Shown here: piece after piece, positions 8,577-16,301 of the stretch
How the letters are laid out: every line of letters starts with the position of its first letter
Numbering within the stretch: the stretch's first letter is position 1
Source of the DNA: Streptomyces toxytricini
GTDB taxonomy: Bacteria > Actinomycetota > Actinomycetes > Streptomycetales > Streptomycetaceae
NCBI RefSeq assembly: GCF_014649915.1
Contig: NZ_BMTY01000021.1
Location: 91,834 to 155,833, forward strand
Length of the DNA stretch: 64,000 nt
Direction of reading: 5' to 3'
Position numbers and translations under genes: made by a program
The notes under the pieces: generated by a model
The model's database searches: none
Told to the model about the DNA's origin: nothing
The model's input: only the letters and a program-made list of their open reading frames with translations

Positions 8577-8816
8577 TCAGCGGACCTGGTCCACGTCGAC
8601 GAGGTCGACGCGGATGCCGCGGCCGCCGATGGCGCCCACGACGGCGCGCAGCGCACGTGCGGTGCGGCCGTTGCGGCCGATCACCTTCCCGAGGTCGTCG
8701 GGGTGGACCCGGACCTCGAGCACCTGCCCGCGGCGCAGGTTGCGCGAGGCGACCTGCACGTCGTCGGGGTTGTCCACAATGCCCTTTACGAGGTGCTCAA
8801 GAGCCTCCTCGAGCAT
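8577..8816 (-). CDS. khpA: KH-domain RNA-binding protein (KhpA family)
   Basis: 79 residues. It is a single KH domain with the GxxG-type loop in VIGRNGRTARALRAVVGA. Family members bind RNA together with KhpB/Jag and sit between rpsP and rimM in many Gram-positive bacteria. It starts 2 bases after the rpsP stop and so is clearly co-translated. Confidence 0.95.
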   Translation of the reverse strand: MLEEALEHLVKGIVDNPDDVQVASRNLRRGQVLEVRVHPDDLGKVIGRNGRTARALRAVVGAIGGRGIRVDLVDVDQVR

Positions 8817-8818
8817 GC

Positions 8819-9259
8819 TCAGGCCTCGGTCGACTCGGCGGCGGCCTCGGCCTCGTCCGCCTTCTTGTCGGCCTTCTTCGCCTTCTGCGTGATGGCCTCG
8901 CCCTTGCCCTCGCCGATGCCCTCGAGGGCCTTGGCGAACTCGTCGAAGGAGCGGCGCTTGTCTTCCTTCGTCTGCGGCTGCAGCAGCGGCGCCGGGGCCG
9001 GCAGGCCCTTGTGCTTCTGCCAGTCACCGGTCAGCTTGAGGATGGCGAGCACGGCGTCGGTGGGCTGGGCGCCGACCGAGAGCCAGTACTGGGCGCGCTC
9101 GGCGTTGACCTCGATGCGCGACGGGTTGTACGTCGGCTGGTAGATGCCGATCTCCTCGATCGCGCGGCCGTCCCGGCGGGTGCGGGCGTCGGCGACGACG
9201 ATGCGGTAGTGCGGGGAGCGGATCTTGCCGAGGCGCTTGAGCTTGATCTTGACTGCCAC
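8819..9259 (-). CDS. rpsP: 30S ribosomal protein S16
   Basis: 146 residues from GTG 9259 (AVKIKLKRLGKIRSPHYRI). The S16 core is complete: RIVVADARTRRDGRAIEEIG, YQPTYNPS and AQYWLSVGAQPTDAVLAIL. It is longer than E. coli S16 because of a C-terminal tail of alternating Lys/Ala/Glu, as in other Streptomyces. It is the first gene of the rpsP-khpA-rimM-trmD-rplS operon. The 215 bases upstream hold the presumed promoter, but no convincing -35/-10 pair stands out. Confidence 0.97.
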   Translation of the reverse strand: MAVKIKLKRLGKIRSPHYRIVVADARTRRDGRAIEEIGIYQPTYNPSRIEVNAERAQYWLSVGAQPTDAVLAILKLTGDWQKHKGLPAPAPLLQPQTKEDKRRSFDEFAKALEGIGEGKGEAITQKAKKADKKADEAEAAAESTEA

Positions 9260-9474
9260 TGGAGTGGTGTCTCCTGAACTTGACGTGGTTGGGCACTTGA
9301 GATGCCACGTGGGGTTGCGGTACTCGGGTGCCCGATGGACGCGTCAGCCGGAGGAGAGAGGGGTCCTGTGCGACTGTCGAGTACAGCCATCCATTCTGCC
9401 ACATGCCGGTGGCGGTCCGTGGCCCGCCCCCGGCGGCCGGTGCCGCCCGCCGCGCGCCGCACCGCGCGGCGGGT

Positions 9475-10074
9475 TCAGGACGCGGCTGCGGCGACCGCGA
9501 CTTCCGGGATGCGGAACGGCTTCATGCAGCCGCCGCAGACGATCGGGGCCTGCGCCAGCACGGAGGGCACCACCCGCACGTTGCGCCCGCAGTCGCAGAC
9601 GGCCTTGACCCGCACGCCCCCGCCGGACGAGCCGTGCCGCGCGGCCGGGCCGCGGAAGGTGCGCTTGGTGTCGGCCGTCGTGGCCGCCGTGTGGGCCTTC
9701 AGGGCGCGCTGGAGTCGCTCGATGGTCGGGCGGTAGCGCCTCTTCGCCTCCGCGTTGAGCGTGACCAGCGAGAAGCCGCTGCTCGGATGCGGCTCGTCGG
9801 AATGGTCCAGCCCCAACTCCTCGGCGATCGCGAGGAATCTGCGGTTGTGGTAGCGGCCGGCCCGGGAGGTGTCGCGCACTCCGCGGGCGGCGGCGATGCC
9901 GTGGACTGCCTCGTGCAGCAGTCGCTCGAAGGAGAGCTCCGCGCCGCAGGCGGACGAGGACTCTCCGATCAGGGACTCGGGCGCGGCAAGGTCCGGCAGC
10001 TCGGGGTGGTGCCGCTGAATGTCGGCCCACGCCTGCGCCAGCTCTGCGGCGAGAACAGGTGGTGTCGTGCTCAC
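9475..10074 (-). CDS. SprT-like zinc metallopeptidase domain protein
   Basis: 199 residues from GTG 10074 (STTPPVLAAELAQAW). The zincin motif is LLHEAVHGIAAARG (HExxH), followed by GRYHNRRFLAIAEELGL, which supplies the likely third His ligand. A C-terminal zinc-ribbon pattern has CDCG near residue 168 and CGGC near 185. It resembles the SprT/Spartan family, whose eukaryotic members degrade DNA-protein crosslinks; in bacteria the substrate is unknown. It lies between proS and rpsP, all on the minus strand, but as a separate unit. An in-frame extension to 10221 lacks family character. Confidence 0.8.
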   Translation of the reverse strand: MSTTPPVLAAELAQAWADIQRHHPELPDLAAPESLIGESSSACGAELSFERLLHEAVHGIAAARGVRDTSRAGRYHNRRFLAIAEELGLDHSDEPHPSSGFSLVTLNAEAKRRYRPTIERLQRALKAHTAATTADTKRTFRGPAARHGSSGGGVRVKAVCDCGRNVRVVPSVLAQAPIVCGGCMKPFRIPEVAVAAAAS

Positions 10075-10228
10075 GTCGTGACAACGAGCCGGAGGCCCCC
10101 GGTGTTCCGATTCCGGGCCATTCCAAATTTTTTGCACGTACCCGTCAGTTGTGCCTGATGCGCGACGACGAGGACGGGTGCGCCGATCCCAGGAGGAGTC
10201 GGTACACAACGCCGACGGCAAAACATCA

Positions 10229-10263
10229 GCCCCGGCGCGCGGCGGTCGGCCGCACGCCGGGGC
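10229..10263 (-). terminator. Probable proS terminator hairpin
   Basis: 9-bp perfect GC stem (10229-10237 with 10255-10263) whose 17-base loop is itself GC-rich. It sits 21 bases beyond the proS stop codon. There is no T-run. Confidence 0.45.
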
Positions 10264-10284
10264 GCGATGGCGTGTGCGCGGGCG

Positions 10285-11697
10285 TCAGTACGAGCGCGCG
10301 ACGATGGCGAGCGTACCGGGGGCGTCGTCCGACTCGGGCACCGACCCGTCCTCGGCGACCAGGCAGCGCACGGTGACGGCCTGCTCGCCCAGCTTGGCCT
10401 CGCCCTCGGGGCCGAGGTCGGCCCACGGGATCCGCGCCCAGCCGCCGGCGGCCGCGGCCTCGGCGGCCTCCTCCAGCGTGGAGACGTCGCTGGTGCGGGC
10501 CTCACGGCGCTCGCGGGACTCGCGCAGCAGCTGCGCCTGGTCCTCGTCCAGCACCTTGGGCAGCAGGTCGGCGAGGGCGTCGATCTGCACCGGCTCCTTG
10601 CCGCCGGGGATCCGGCGGGCCAGCATCGCGGTGCCGGCCTCCAGGTCGCGGGGGCCGATCTCGACGCGGACCGGGACGCCCTTGAGCTCCCAGTCCACCG
10701 CGCGGCGGCCGAAGGGGATGTCGACGCGGTCGTCCACGTGGACGCGGATGCCGGCGGCCTTCAGGCGGTCGCCGAGCTCGCGGACCTTCGCCACGGCCTC
10801 GTCGCCCTTGATCGCCATGACCACGACCTGGACGTGCGCCAGCCGGGGCGGCACGCGCAGGCCGTTGTCGTCGCCGTGGGACATGATCAGGCCGCCGACC
10901 ATGCGGGTCGACACGCCCCAGGAGGTCTGCCAGACGAACTCCTGCTTGCTGTCCTTCGACAGGTACTGGGTGTGGAAGGCCTTGGCGAAGTTCTGGCCGA
11001 GCTCGTGGCTCGTGCCCATCTGGAGGGCCTTGCCGTCGCCCATCATGCCCTCCAGGGTGAGGGTGTTGATGGCGCCGGCGAAGCGCTCCTTCGGCGTCTT
11101 GCGGCCGAGCACGACGTCGATGCCGAGCACGTTGACCATGAAGTCGCCGTACACGTCGCGGTGGATCCGGGCCGCGTAGTCGCGGGCGTCCTCGTACGTG
11201 GCGTGGGCCGTGTGGCCCTCCTGCCACAGGAACTCGCTCGTCCGGAGGAAGACGCGCGGGCGCATCTCCCAGCGGACCACGTTCGCCCACTGGTTGATCA
11301 GCAGCGGCAGGTCGCGGTAGCTCTGGACCCACTTCGAGAAGTAGTCGTTGATGATCGTCTCGGAGGTGGGGCGGACGACGACCGGCTCCTCGAGCTGCTT
11401 GCCGCCGCCGTGCGTGACGACCGCGAGCTCGGGGGCGAAGCCCTCGACGTGCTCGGCTTCCCTCGTCAGGTAGGACTGCGGGATGAACATCGGGAAGTAG
11501 GCGTTCTGGGCGCCCGCTTCCTTGATGCGCGCGTCCATCTCCTGCTGCATCCGCTCCCACAGCCCGTAGCCGTACGGCCGGATGACCATGGTGCCGCGCA
11601 CCGGGCCGTTGTCGGCCAGCTCGGCCTTGTTGATCAGATCCTGGTACCAGCGGGGGAAATCCTCCGCCTGGGGGGTGAGAACGGGAGCCTTTGCCAT
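10285..11697 (-). CDS. proS: Prolyl-tRNA synthetase, archaeal/eukaryote type
   Basis: 470 residues. The order of motifs is that of the short archaeal-type ProRS: DFPRWYQDLINKAEL, RPYGYGLWERMQQ, motif 2 RWEMRPRVFLRTSEFLWQEG, then GGLIMSHGDDNGLRVPP (motif 3 region), anticodon-binding domain, and a C-terminal zinc-domain-like extension ending in Ser-Tyr. The editing insertion of the long bacterial form, which makes those proteins about 565 residues, is absent. It charges tRNA-Pro. Streptomyces usually also has a long bacterial-type proS elsewhere, so this may be a second copy; that cannot be tested from the window. Confidence 0.95.
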   Translation of the reverse strand: MAKAPVLTPQAEDFPRWYQDLINKAELADNGPVRGTMVIRPYGYGLWERMQQEMDARIKEAGAQNAYFPMFIPQSYLTREAEHVEGFAPELAVVTHGGGKQLEEPVVVRPTSETIINDYFSKWVQSYRDLPLLINQWANVVRWEMRPRVFLRTSEFLWQEGHTAHATYEDARDYAARIHRDVYGDFMVNVLGIDVVLGRKTPKERFAGAINTLTLEGMMGDGKALQMGTSHELGQNFAKAFHTQYLSKDSKQEFVWQTSWGVSTRMVGGLIMSHGDDNGLRVPPRLAHVQVVVMAIKGDEAVAKVRELGDRLKAAGIRVHVDDRVDIPFGRRAVDWELKGVPVRVEIGPRDLEAGTAMLARRIPGGKEPVQIDALADLLPKVLDEDQAQLLRESRERREARTSDVSTLEEAAEAAAAGGWARIPWADLGPEGEAKLGEQAVTVRCLVAEDGSVPESDDAPGTLAIVARSY

Positions 11698-11828
11698 GGC
11701 GCGAATGGTACGGCGCCCGGGGGTCTATCCGTGAATCGGGTGGCGCACTCCTCTGGACGCGGGGGCGGATGGGGAGTTCCCTGGCATCGGGGGCAAGGGG
11801 GCGACAAGGAATCAGGAGCGCTCTTTCG

Positions 11829-12509
11829 ATGACACCTACGCCTGTGCCGACACTCGTCGCCCGCGACTGGGCGGAGATCCAGGAACGGATGCTCGTACCG
11901 CTGTACGAGGCGGTTTACGACCGGCTGGAGGTCGGTCCGGGCGACCGGCTGCTGGGCCTGGACTGCGGGGCCGGGCTGGCCCTGCTGCTTGCCGAGGGCC
12001 GGGGCGCCGCCGCGACGGGGGTGGAGGCGGACCCCGAGCGGCGGGCCCTGGCGCGCGAGCGCCTGCTGGACGTGCTGCCGGCGGCGCCGGTACCCGGCGG
12101 GCGCCCGTACGACGTGCTGTTCGCCTTCGCGCCGTCCCGGGCGGCCCTCGCCGCGGCCCTGCCCTCGCTGCGCGGCGGTGCCGCGGTGGTCCTGGCGGGC
12201 TGGGGGCCCGCGGAGAGGTGCACGGTCCCCTCGCTGCCGGGCGGCGGGCCGGCCCCGCAGGACCTGGAGGCGCTGGTGTCGGCTGTCGGGCTGCGGCCCG
12301 ACGGCTCGGGGCGGGTGTTCTGCCCGTTCGGGTACGCGGACGCCGACAGCGCGGTGCGCGGGCTGCTCTCGACGGGGCTGTACGGCTCCGCGGGCGACAC
12401 GGGGCAGGTGGAGAAGGAGCTCGCCGAGGCCCTTCACCCGTACGAGCGAGGCGACGGCTCGGTCTGGCTGCCGAACATCCTGCGCTACGTGCTGGCCCGG
12501 GTGCCCTGA
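11829..12509 (+). CDS. SAM-dependent methyltransferase-like protein
   Basis: 226 residues from ATG 11829, with an AGGAG element about 10 bases upstream. VGPGDRLLGLDCGAGLALLL is a class I motif I, followed by an acidic residue in GVEADPERRALARER at the end of strand 2. The rest is a typical Rossmann alternation without a recognisable target-recognition signature. It is a lone plus-strand gene between proS and the FtsH-like gene. The substrate is unknown; alternatively it is a catalytically inactive member. Confidence 0.75.
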   Translation: MTPTPVPTLVARDWAEIQERMLVPLYEAVYDRLEVGPGDRLLGLDCGAGLALLLAEGRGAAATGVEADPERRALARERLLDVLPAAPVPGGRPYDVLFAFAPSRAALAAALPSLRGGAAVVLAGWGPAERCTVPSLPGGGPAPQDLEALVSAVGLRPDGSGRVFCPFGYADADSAVRGLLSTGLYGSAGDTGQVEKELAEALHPYERGDGSVWLPNILRYVLARVP

Positions 12510-12537
12510 CGGTGCCCCGCCCGGCCGCGGCGGGCCG

Positions 12538-14460
12538 TCACGCGCTGGTGCGCGGGATGCCCGCCGCGGCGTAGGCGGCGGCCTCGTCGAGGGTCTCGTT
12601 CGCGAGGAGCGCCTCGGCGAGGGCGTCGAGTTTCGGCCGGTGCTCGCGCAGCAGGCGGCAGGCCTCTGAGTAGCACTCGTCCACGATCCGCCGCATCTCG
12701 GCGTCCACCGCGTCGAGGGTGGCGGGGGCGGCGACCAGGCCGTACGGGCTCTGCCCGTCGGAGGGGACGGCGGTGAGGCGGCCGATGCGCTCGCTCATGC
12801 CCCAGCGGCCGACCATGCCGCGGACGATGCCGGTGACCTGTTCCAGGTCGTTCTCGGAGCCGGTGGTGATCACGTCGTAGACGGTGTGCTCGGCCGCCAT
12901 CCCGCCGAGCGCGCCGATGATCCGGCCGCGCAGGTACTCCTCGGTGTAGGCGTACCGGTCGGCCTCCGGGGTGGAGAGGGTGACGCCGAGCGCCCGGCCG
13001 CGGGGCACGATCGTGATCTTGCGTACGGGGTCCGCGCCCTGGTGGAGCATGCCCAGCAGGGCGTGGCCGCTCTCGTGGTAGGCGGTGCGCCGGCGCTCCT
13101 CCTGTGGCATGACGAGCGGGCGCTCCGCGCCGAGTTGGACCTTCTCCAGCGCTTCCGAGAGGTCGCCCTGGGTGACCCGGTCGCGCCCCCGCTTGACGGC
13201 GAGGAGGGCGGCCTCGTTGGCGAGGTTGGCGAGCTCGGCGCCGGTCATGCCCGGGGTGGTGGCGGCCATCTGCGCGAGGTCGGCGTCCGGGGCGAGGGGG
13301 ATCTCGCGGGTGTGGATGCGCAGGATCGCCTCGCGGCCGCTCTTGTCGGGCGGGGAGACCGTGACGGTGCGGTCGAAGCGGCCGGGGCGGGTGAGGGCGG
13401 GGTCGAGGACGTCCGCGCGGTTGGTGGCGGCGATCACGACGACCCCCTCGGAGCCGGAGAAGCCGTCCATTTCGGTCAGGATCTGGTTGAGGGTCTGCTC
13501 GCGTTCGTCGTGGCCGCCGATGCCGCCGCCGGCGCCGCGGGCCCGGCCGATGGTGTCGATCTCGTCGATGAAGATGATCGCCGGGGCGACCTTGCGCGCC
13601 TCGGTGAACAGCTCGCGGACCCGGGAGGCGCCGACGCCGACGATCATCTCGATGAACTCGGAGGCGGACGCGGAGAAGAACGGCACGCCCGCCTCGCCGG
13701 CCACCGCCCGGGCGAGCAGCGTCTTGCCGGTGCCGGGCAGTCCGGCGAGCAGGACGCCGCCGGGCATGCGGGCGCCCATGGCCCGGTAGCGCTGCGGGTT
13801 CTTGAGGAAGTCGACGACGTCGTGGAGCTCGCCCTGGGCCTCGTCGATGCCGGCGACGTCCTCGAAGGTGGTGCGCTTGCCGCCCTCCTGCAGCTCCACG
13901 GGCCGGGGCGGCGTTTTGCGGCCGAGGCCGCCCAGGCCGCCGCCGAGCGCCGAGCCCATCCGGCGGGCGAGGAGCACCCACAGCAGGACGAGCAGCAGCA
14001 TCGGGGCGAGCGAGAGCAGGACGTTGGCGAGGAGGCTGCGCTGGACGACCACCGGGGAGGCGGTGACGGTGGTGTTCTGCTTGCTGAGCTCGGCCCAGAG
14101 GTCGTCCTCGGCGAAGGCGGGGCGCTGGGTGGTGAACTTGGTGTAGTCGCCCTTCCCGCCGTCGGGGAGGGGCCGCTTCGCCTTCAGCTCGCCCTGGATG
14201 GCGTCGCCCTTGGCGTAGATCTTGGAGACGTTGCCGGAGGCGACCTGTCGGCTGAACTCGGTGTAGGAGACGGTCGGCTCGTCCCCCTCGTTGAAGAACG
14301 ACAGGACGAGGTTGGTGACGAGGAAGACGAGCAGGGCGGCCAGGACCAGCCAGCGCCAGCCGCCGGGCATCCGCTTCTTCGGCGGGGAGGGCGGTGCGCC
14401 TTCGGAGCGCCAGGGCGTGTCGGCCCGGTCGCGCGGCGGCGCGGGGGTGGGGCTGGGCAC
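12538..14460 (-). CDS. ftsH: FtsH-type ATP-dependent zinc metalloprotease (second FtsH paralogue)
   Basis: 640 residues. Two transmembrane segments flank an extracytoplasmic domain (about 33-55 and 143-165). The AAA module has Walker A GLPGTGKT (near 240), Walker B IIFIDEIDTIGRARG and the second-region-of-homology Arg fingers in RPGRFDRTV. The protease zinc site is HESGH (near 461) with the distal Asp in TTGSENDLEQV. Walker A reads GLPGTGKT where FtsH normally has GPPGTGKT. It degrades membrane and regulatory proteins. It lies downstream of ffh but behind a terminator-like hairpin. Confidence 0.93.
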   Translation of the reverse strand: MPSPTPAPPRDRADTPWRSEGAPPSPPKKRMPGGWRWLVLAALLVFLVTNLVLSFFNEGDEPTVSYTEFSRQVASGNVSKIYAKGDAIQGELKAKRPLPDGGKGDYTKFTTQRPAFAEDDLWAELSKQNTTVTASPVVVQRSLLANVLLSLAPMLLLVLLWVLLARRMGSALGGGLGGLGRKTPPRPVELQEGGKRTTFEDVAGIDEAQGELHDVVDFLKNPQRYRAMGARMPGGVLLAGLPGTGKTLLARAVAGEAGVPFFSASASEFIEMIVGVGASRVRELFTEARKVAPAIIFIDEIDTIGRARGAGGGIGGHDEREQTLNQILTEMDGFSGSEGVVVIAATNRADVLDPALTRPGRFDRTVTVSPPDKSGREAILRIHTREIPLAPDADLAQMAATTPGMTGAELANLANEAALLAVKRGRDRVTQGDLSEALEKVQLGAERPLVMPQEERRRTAYHESGHALLGMLHQGADPVRKITIVPRGRALGVTLSTPEADRYAYTEEYLRGRIIGALGGMAAEHTVYDVITTGSENDLEQVTGIVRGMVGRWGMSERIGRLTAVPSDGQSPYGLVAAPATLDAVDAEMRRIVDECYSEACRLLREHRPKLDALAEALLANETLDEAAAYAAAGIPRTSA

Positions 14461-14580
14461 CGGGGGCCTCCTTACTGCCGTCCTCCTGGCCGACCATAAG
14501 GGATATTCCGGACGGCGGCTTCCGGACGGGACCTGCCATCCCGGACCACCCCACCCCCCTCCGGATCCGGACGCACCGGA

Positions 14581-14607
14581 GCCCCGGCCGCGGTGGGCGG
14601 CCGGGGC
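14581..14607 (-). terminator. ffh terminator hairpin
   Basis: 11-bp perfect stem (14581-14591 with 14597-14607) and a 5-base loop, 18 bases after the ffh stop. It separates ffh from the ftsH-like gene. There is no T-run, which is common in Streptomyces terminators. Confidence 0.6.
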
Positions 14608-14624
14608 CCCGGGGGACGCCGGTA

Positions 14625-16193
14625 CTACTTCATGAACTTCTTGAACTCGTCCGGCAGCTCGAAGTCCTCGCCCGGAGCTCCGCCCGGCAGGCCGAAGGGG
14701 CTGCCCGCGGCGTCCGGCTGACCGCCCAGCGCGGCCTGCTCGCGGCGGGCGGCGGCGGCCGCCTCCTCCGCCTTGCGCTTCATCGGGTTGCCGCTCTTGC
14801 GCTTGCCCTTGGCCTGCTTGACCTGCTTCTTCTGCCGGCCGGGGCCGCCGCCCATGCCCGGGATGCCCGGCATCCCCGGCATGCCGCCGCCCTGGGCCAT
14901 GCGCGACATCATCTTGCGGGCCTCGAAGAACCGCTCGACGAGGTTCTTGACGGCGCTGACCTCGGTGCCGGAGCCCTTGGCGATACGGGCGCGGCGCGAG
15001 CCGTTGATGATCGTCGGGTCCTGGCGCTCGGCCGGTGTCATCGACTTGATGATCGCGGCGGTGCGGTCGACGTCGCGCTCGTCGATGTTGTTGATCTGCT
15101 CCTTGATCTGCCCCATGCCGGGCAGCATGCCGAGCAGCTTGGAGATGGAGCCCATCTTGCGGACCTGCTCCATCTGGGCCAGGAAGTCGTCGAGCGTGAA
15201 CTCCTTGGGGCCCTTGGCGAGCTTCGCCGCCATCTTCTCGGCCTCGGCCTGCGAGAACGTCCGCTCGGCCTGCTCGATGAGGGTGAGCATGTCACCCATG
15301 TCGAGGATCCGGCCCGCCATGCGGTCCGGGTGGAAGGCGTCGAAGTCGTCGACCTTCTCGCCGTTCGAGGCGAACATGATCTGCTTGCCGGTGACGTGCG
15401 CGATCGAGAGCGCGGCACCGCCGCGGGCGTCGCCGTCGAGCTTGGACAGCACCACGCCGTCGAAGCCGACGCCGTCGCGGAACGCCTCCGCGGTGTTGAC
15501 CGCGTCCTGGCCGATCATCGCGTCGACGACGAAGAGGACCTCGTCGGGGCTGACGGCGTCGCGGATGTCCGCGGCCTGCTGCATCAGCTCCTCGTCGATG
15601 CCGAGGCGGCCGGCGGTGTCGACGATGACGATGTCGTACTGCTTGGTGCGCGCGTACTCGACGGAGTCCTTCGCGACCTGGACCGGGTCGCCGACGCCGT
15701 TGCCCGGCTGCGGGCCGTAGAAGCCGACGCCGGCCCGCTCGGCGACGATGCCGAGCTGGTTGACGGCGTTGGGCCGCTGGAGGTCGCAGGCGACGAGCAG
15801 CGGGGCGTGCCCCTGGCCCTTGAGCCAGTATCCGAGCTTTCCGGCGAGGGTGGTCTTGCCCGCACCCTGGAGGCCGGCCAGCATGATCACGGTCGGGGCG
15901 GTCTTGGCGAACCGCAGGCGGCGGGTCTCGCCGCCGAGGATCGAGACGAGCTCCTCGTTGACGATCTTGAGGACCTGCTGCGCCGGGTTGAGGGCCTTGG
16001 AGACCTCGGCCCCGCGGGCGCGCTCCTTGACGTTCGCGATGAAAGAGCGGACGACCGGGAGGGCGACGTCGGCCTCGAGGAGGGCGATACGGATTTCCCG
16101 GGCCGCGGCGTCGATGTCCTGTTCGGAGAGGCGGCCCTTGCCCCGGAGGGACTTGAAGGTCGCGCTGAGGCGGTCGGAAAGCGTATCGAACAC
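14625..16193 (-). CDS. ffh: Signal recognition particle GTPase Ffh
   Basis: 522 residues. N domain, then G domain with GLQGAGKTTLAGKLG (G1), DTAGRLGIDEELM (G3) and SKLDGDARGGAALS (G4/G5 region), followed by a Met-rich M domain that binds 4.5S RNA and signal peptides. The C-terminal tail is Gly/Met/Pro-rich (GGGMPGMPGIPGMGGG) and then basic, longer than in E. coli but usual for actinobacteria. It works with FtsY, encoded about 8 kb away in this window. Confidence 0.98.
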   Translation of the reverse strand: MFDTLSDRLSATFKSLRGKGRLSEQDIDAAAREIRIALLEADVALPVVRSFIANVKERARGAEVSKALNPAQQVLKIVNEELVSILGGETRRLRFAKTAPTVIMLAGLQGAGKTTLAGKLGYWLKGQGHAPLLVACDLQRPNAVNQLGIVAERAGVGFYGPQPGNGVGDPVQVAKDSVEYARTKQYDIVIVDTAGRLGIDEELMQQAADIRDAVSPDEVLFVVDAMIGQDAVNTAEAFRDGVGFDGVVLSKLDGDARGGAALSIAHVTGKQIMFASNGEKVDDFDAFHPDRMAGRILDMGDMLTLIEQAERTFSQAEAEKMAAKLAKGPKEFTLDDFLAQMEQVRKMGSISKLLGMLPGMGQIKEQINNIDERDVDRTAAIIKSMTPAERQDPTIINGSRRARIAKGSGTEVSAVKNLVERFFEARKMMSRMAQGGGMPGMPGIPGMGGGPGRQKKQVKQAKGKRKSGNPMKRKAEEAAAAARREQAALGGQPDAAGSPFGLPGGAPGEDFELPDEFKKFMK

Positions 16194-16265
16194 GGTGGTC
16201 GCGATTCCTCGGGTCGGGGGCGGTGTGGTCGTACCCCAGGGTATCGGTCCGGCCCGCCTGCCAGA

Positions 16266-16292
16266 CCCCGCGGGCGCTTTTCCCCCGCGGGG
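16266..16292 (-). terminator. glnD terminator hairpin
   Basis: 9-bp perfect stem (16266-16274 with 16284-16292) and a 9-base loop containing a T-run. It starts 10 bases beyond the glnD stop and so closes the amtB-glnK-glnD operon before ffh. Confidence 0.55.
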
Positions 16293-16301
16293 GGCCCGGC
16301 G

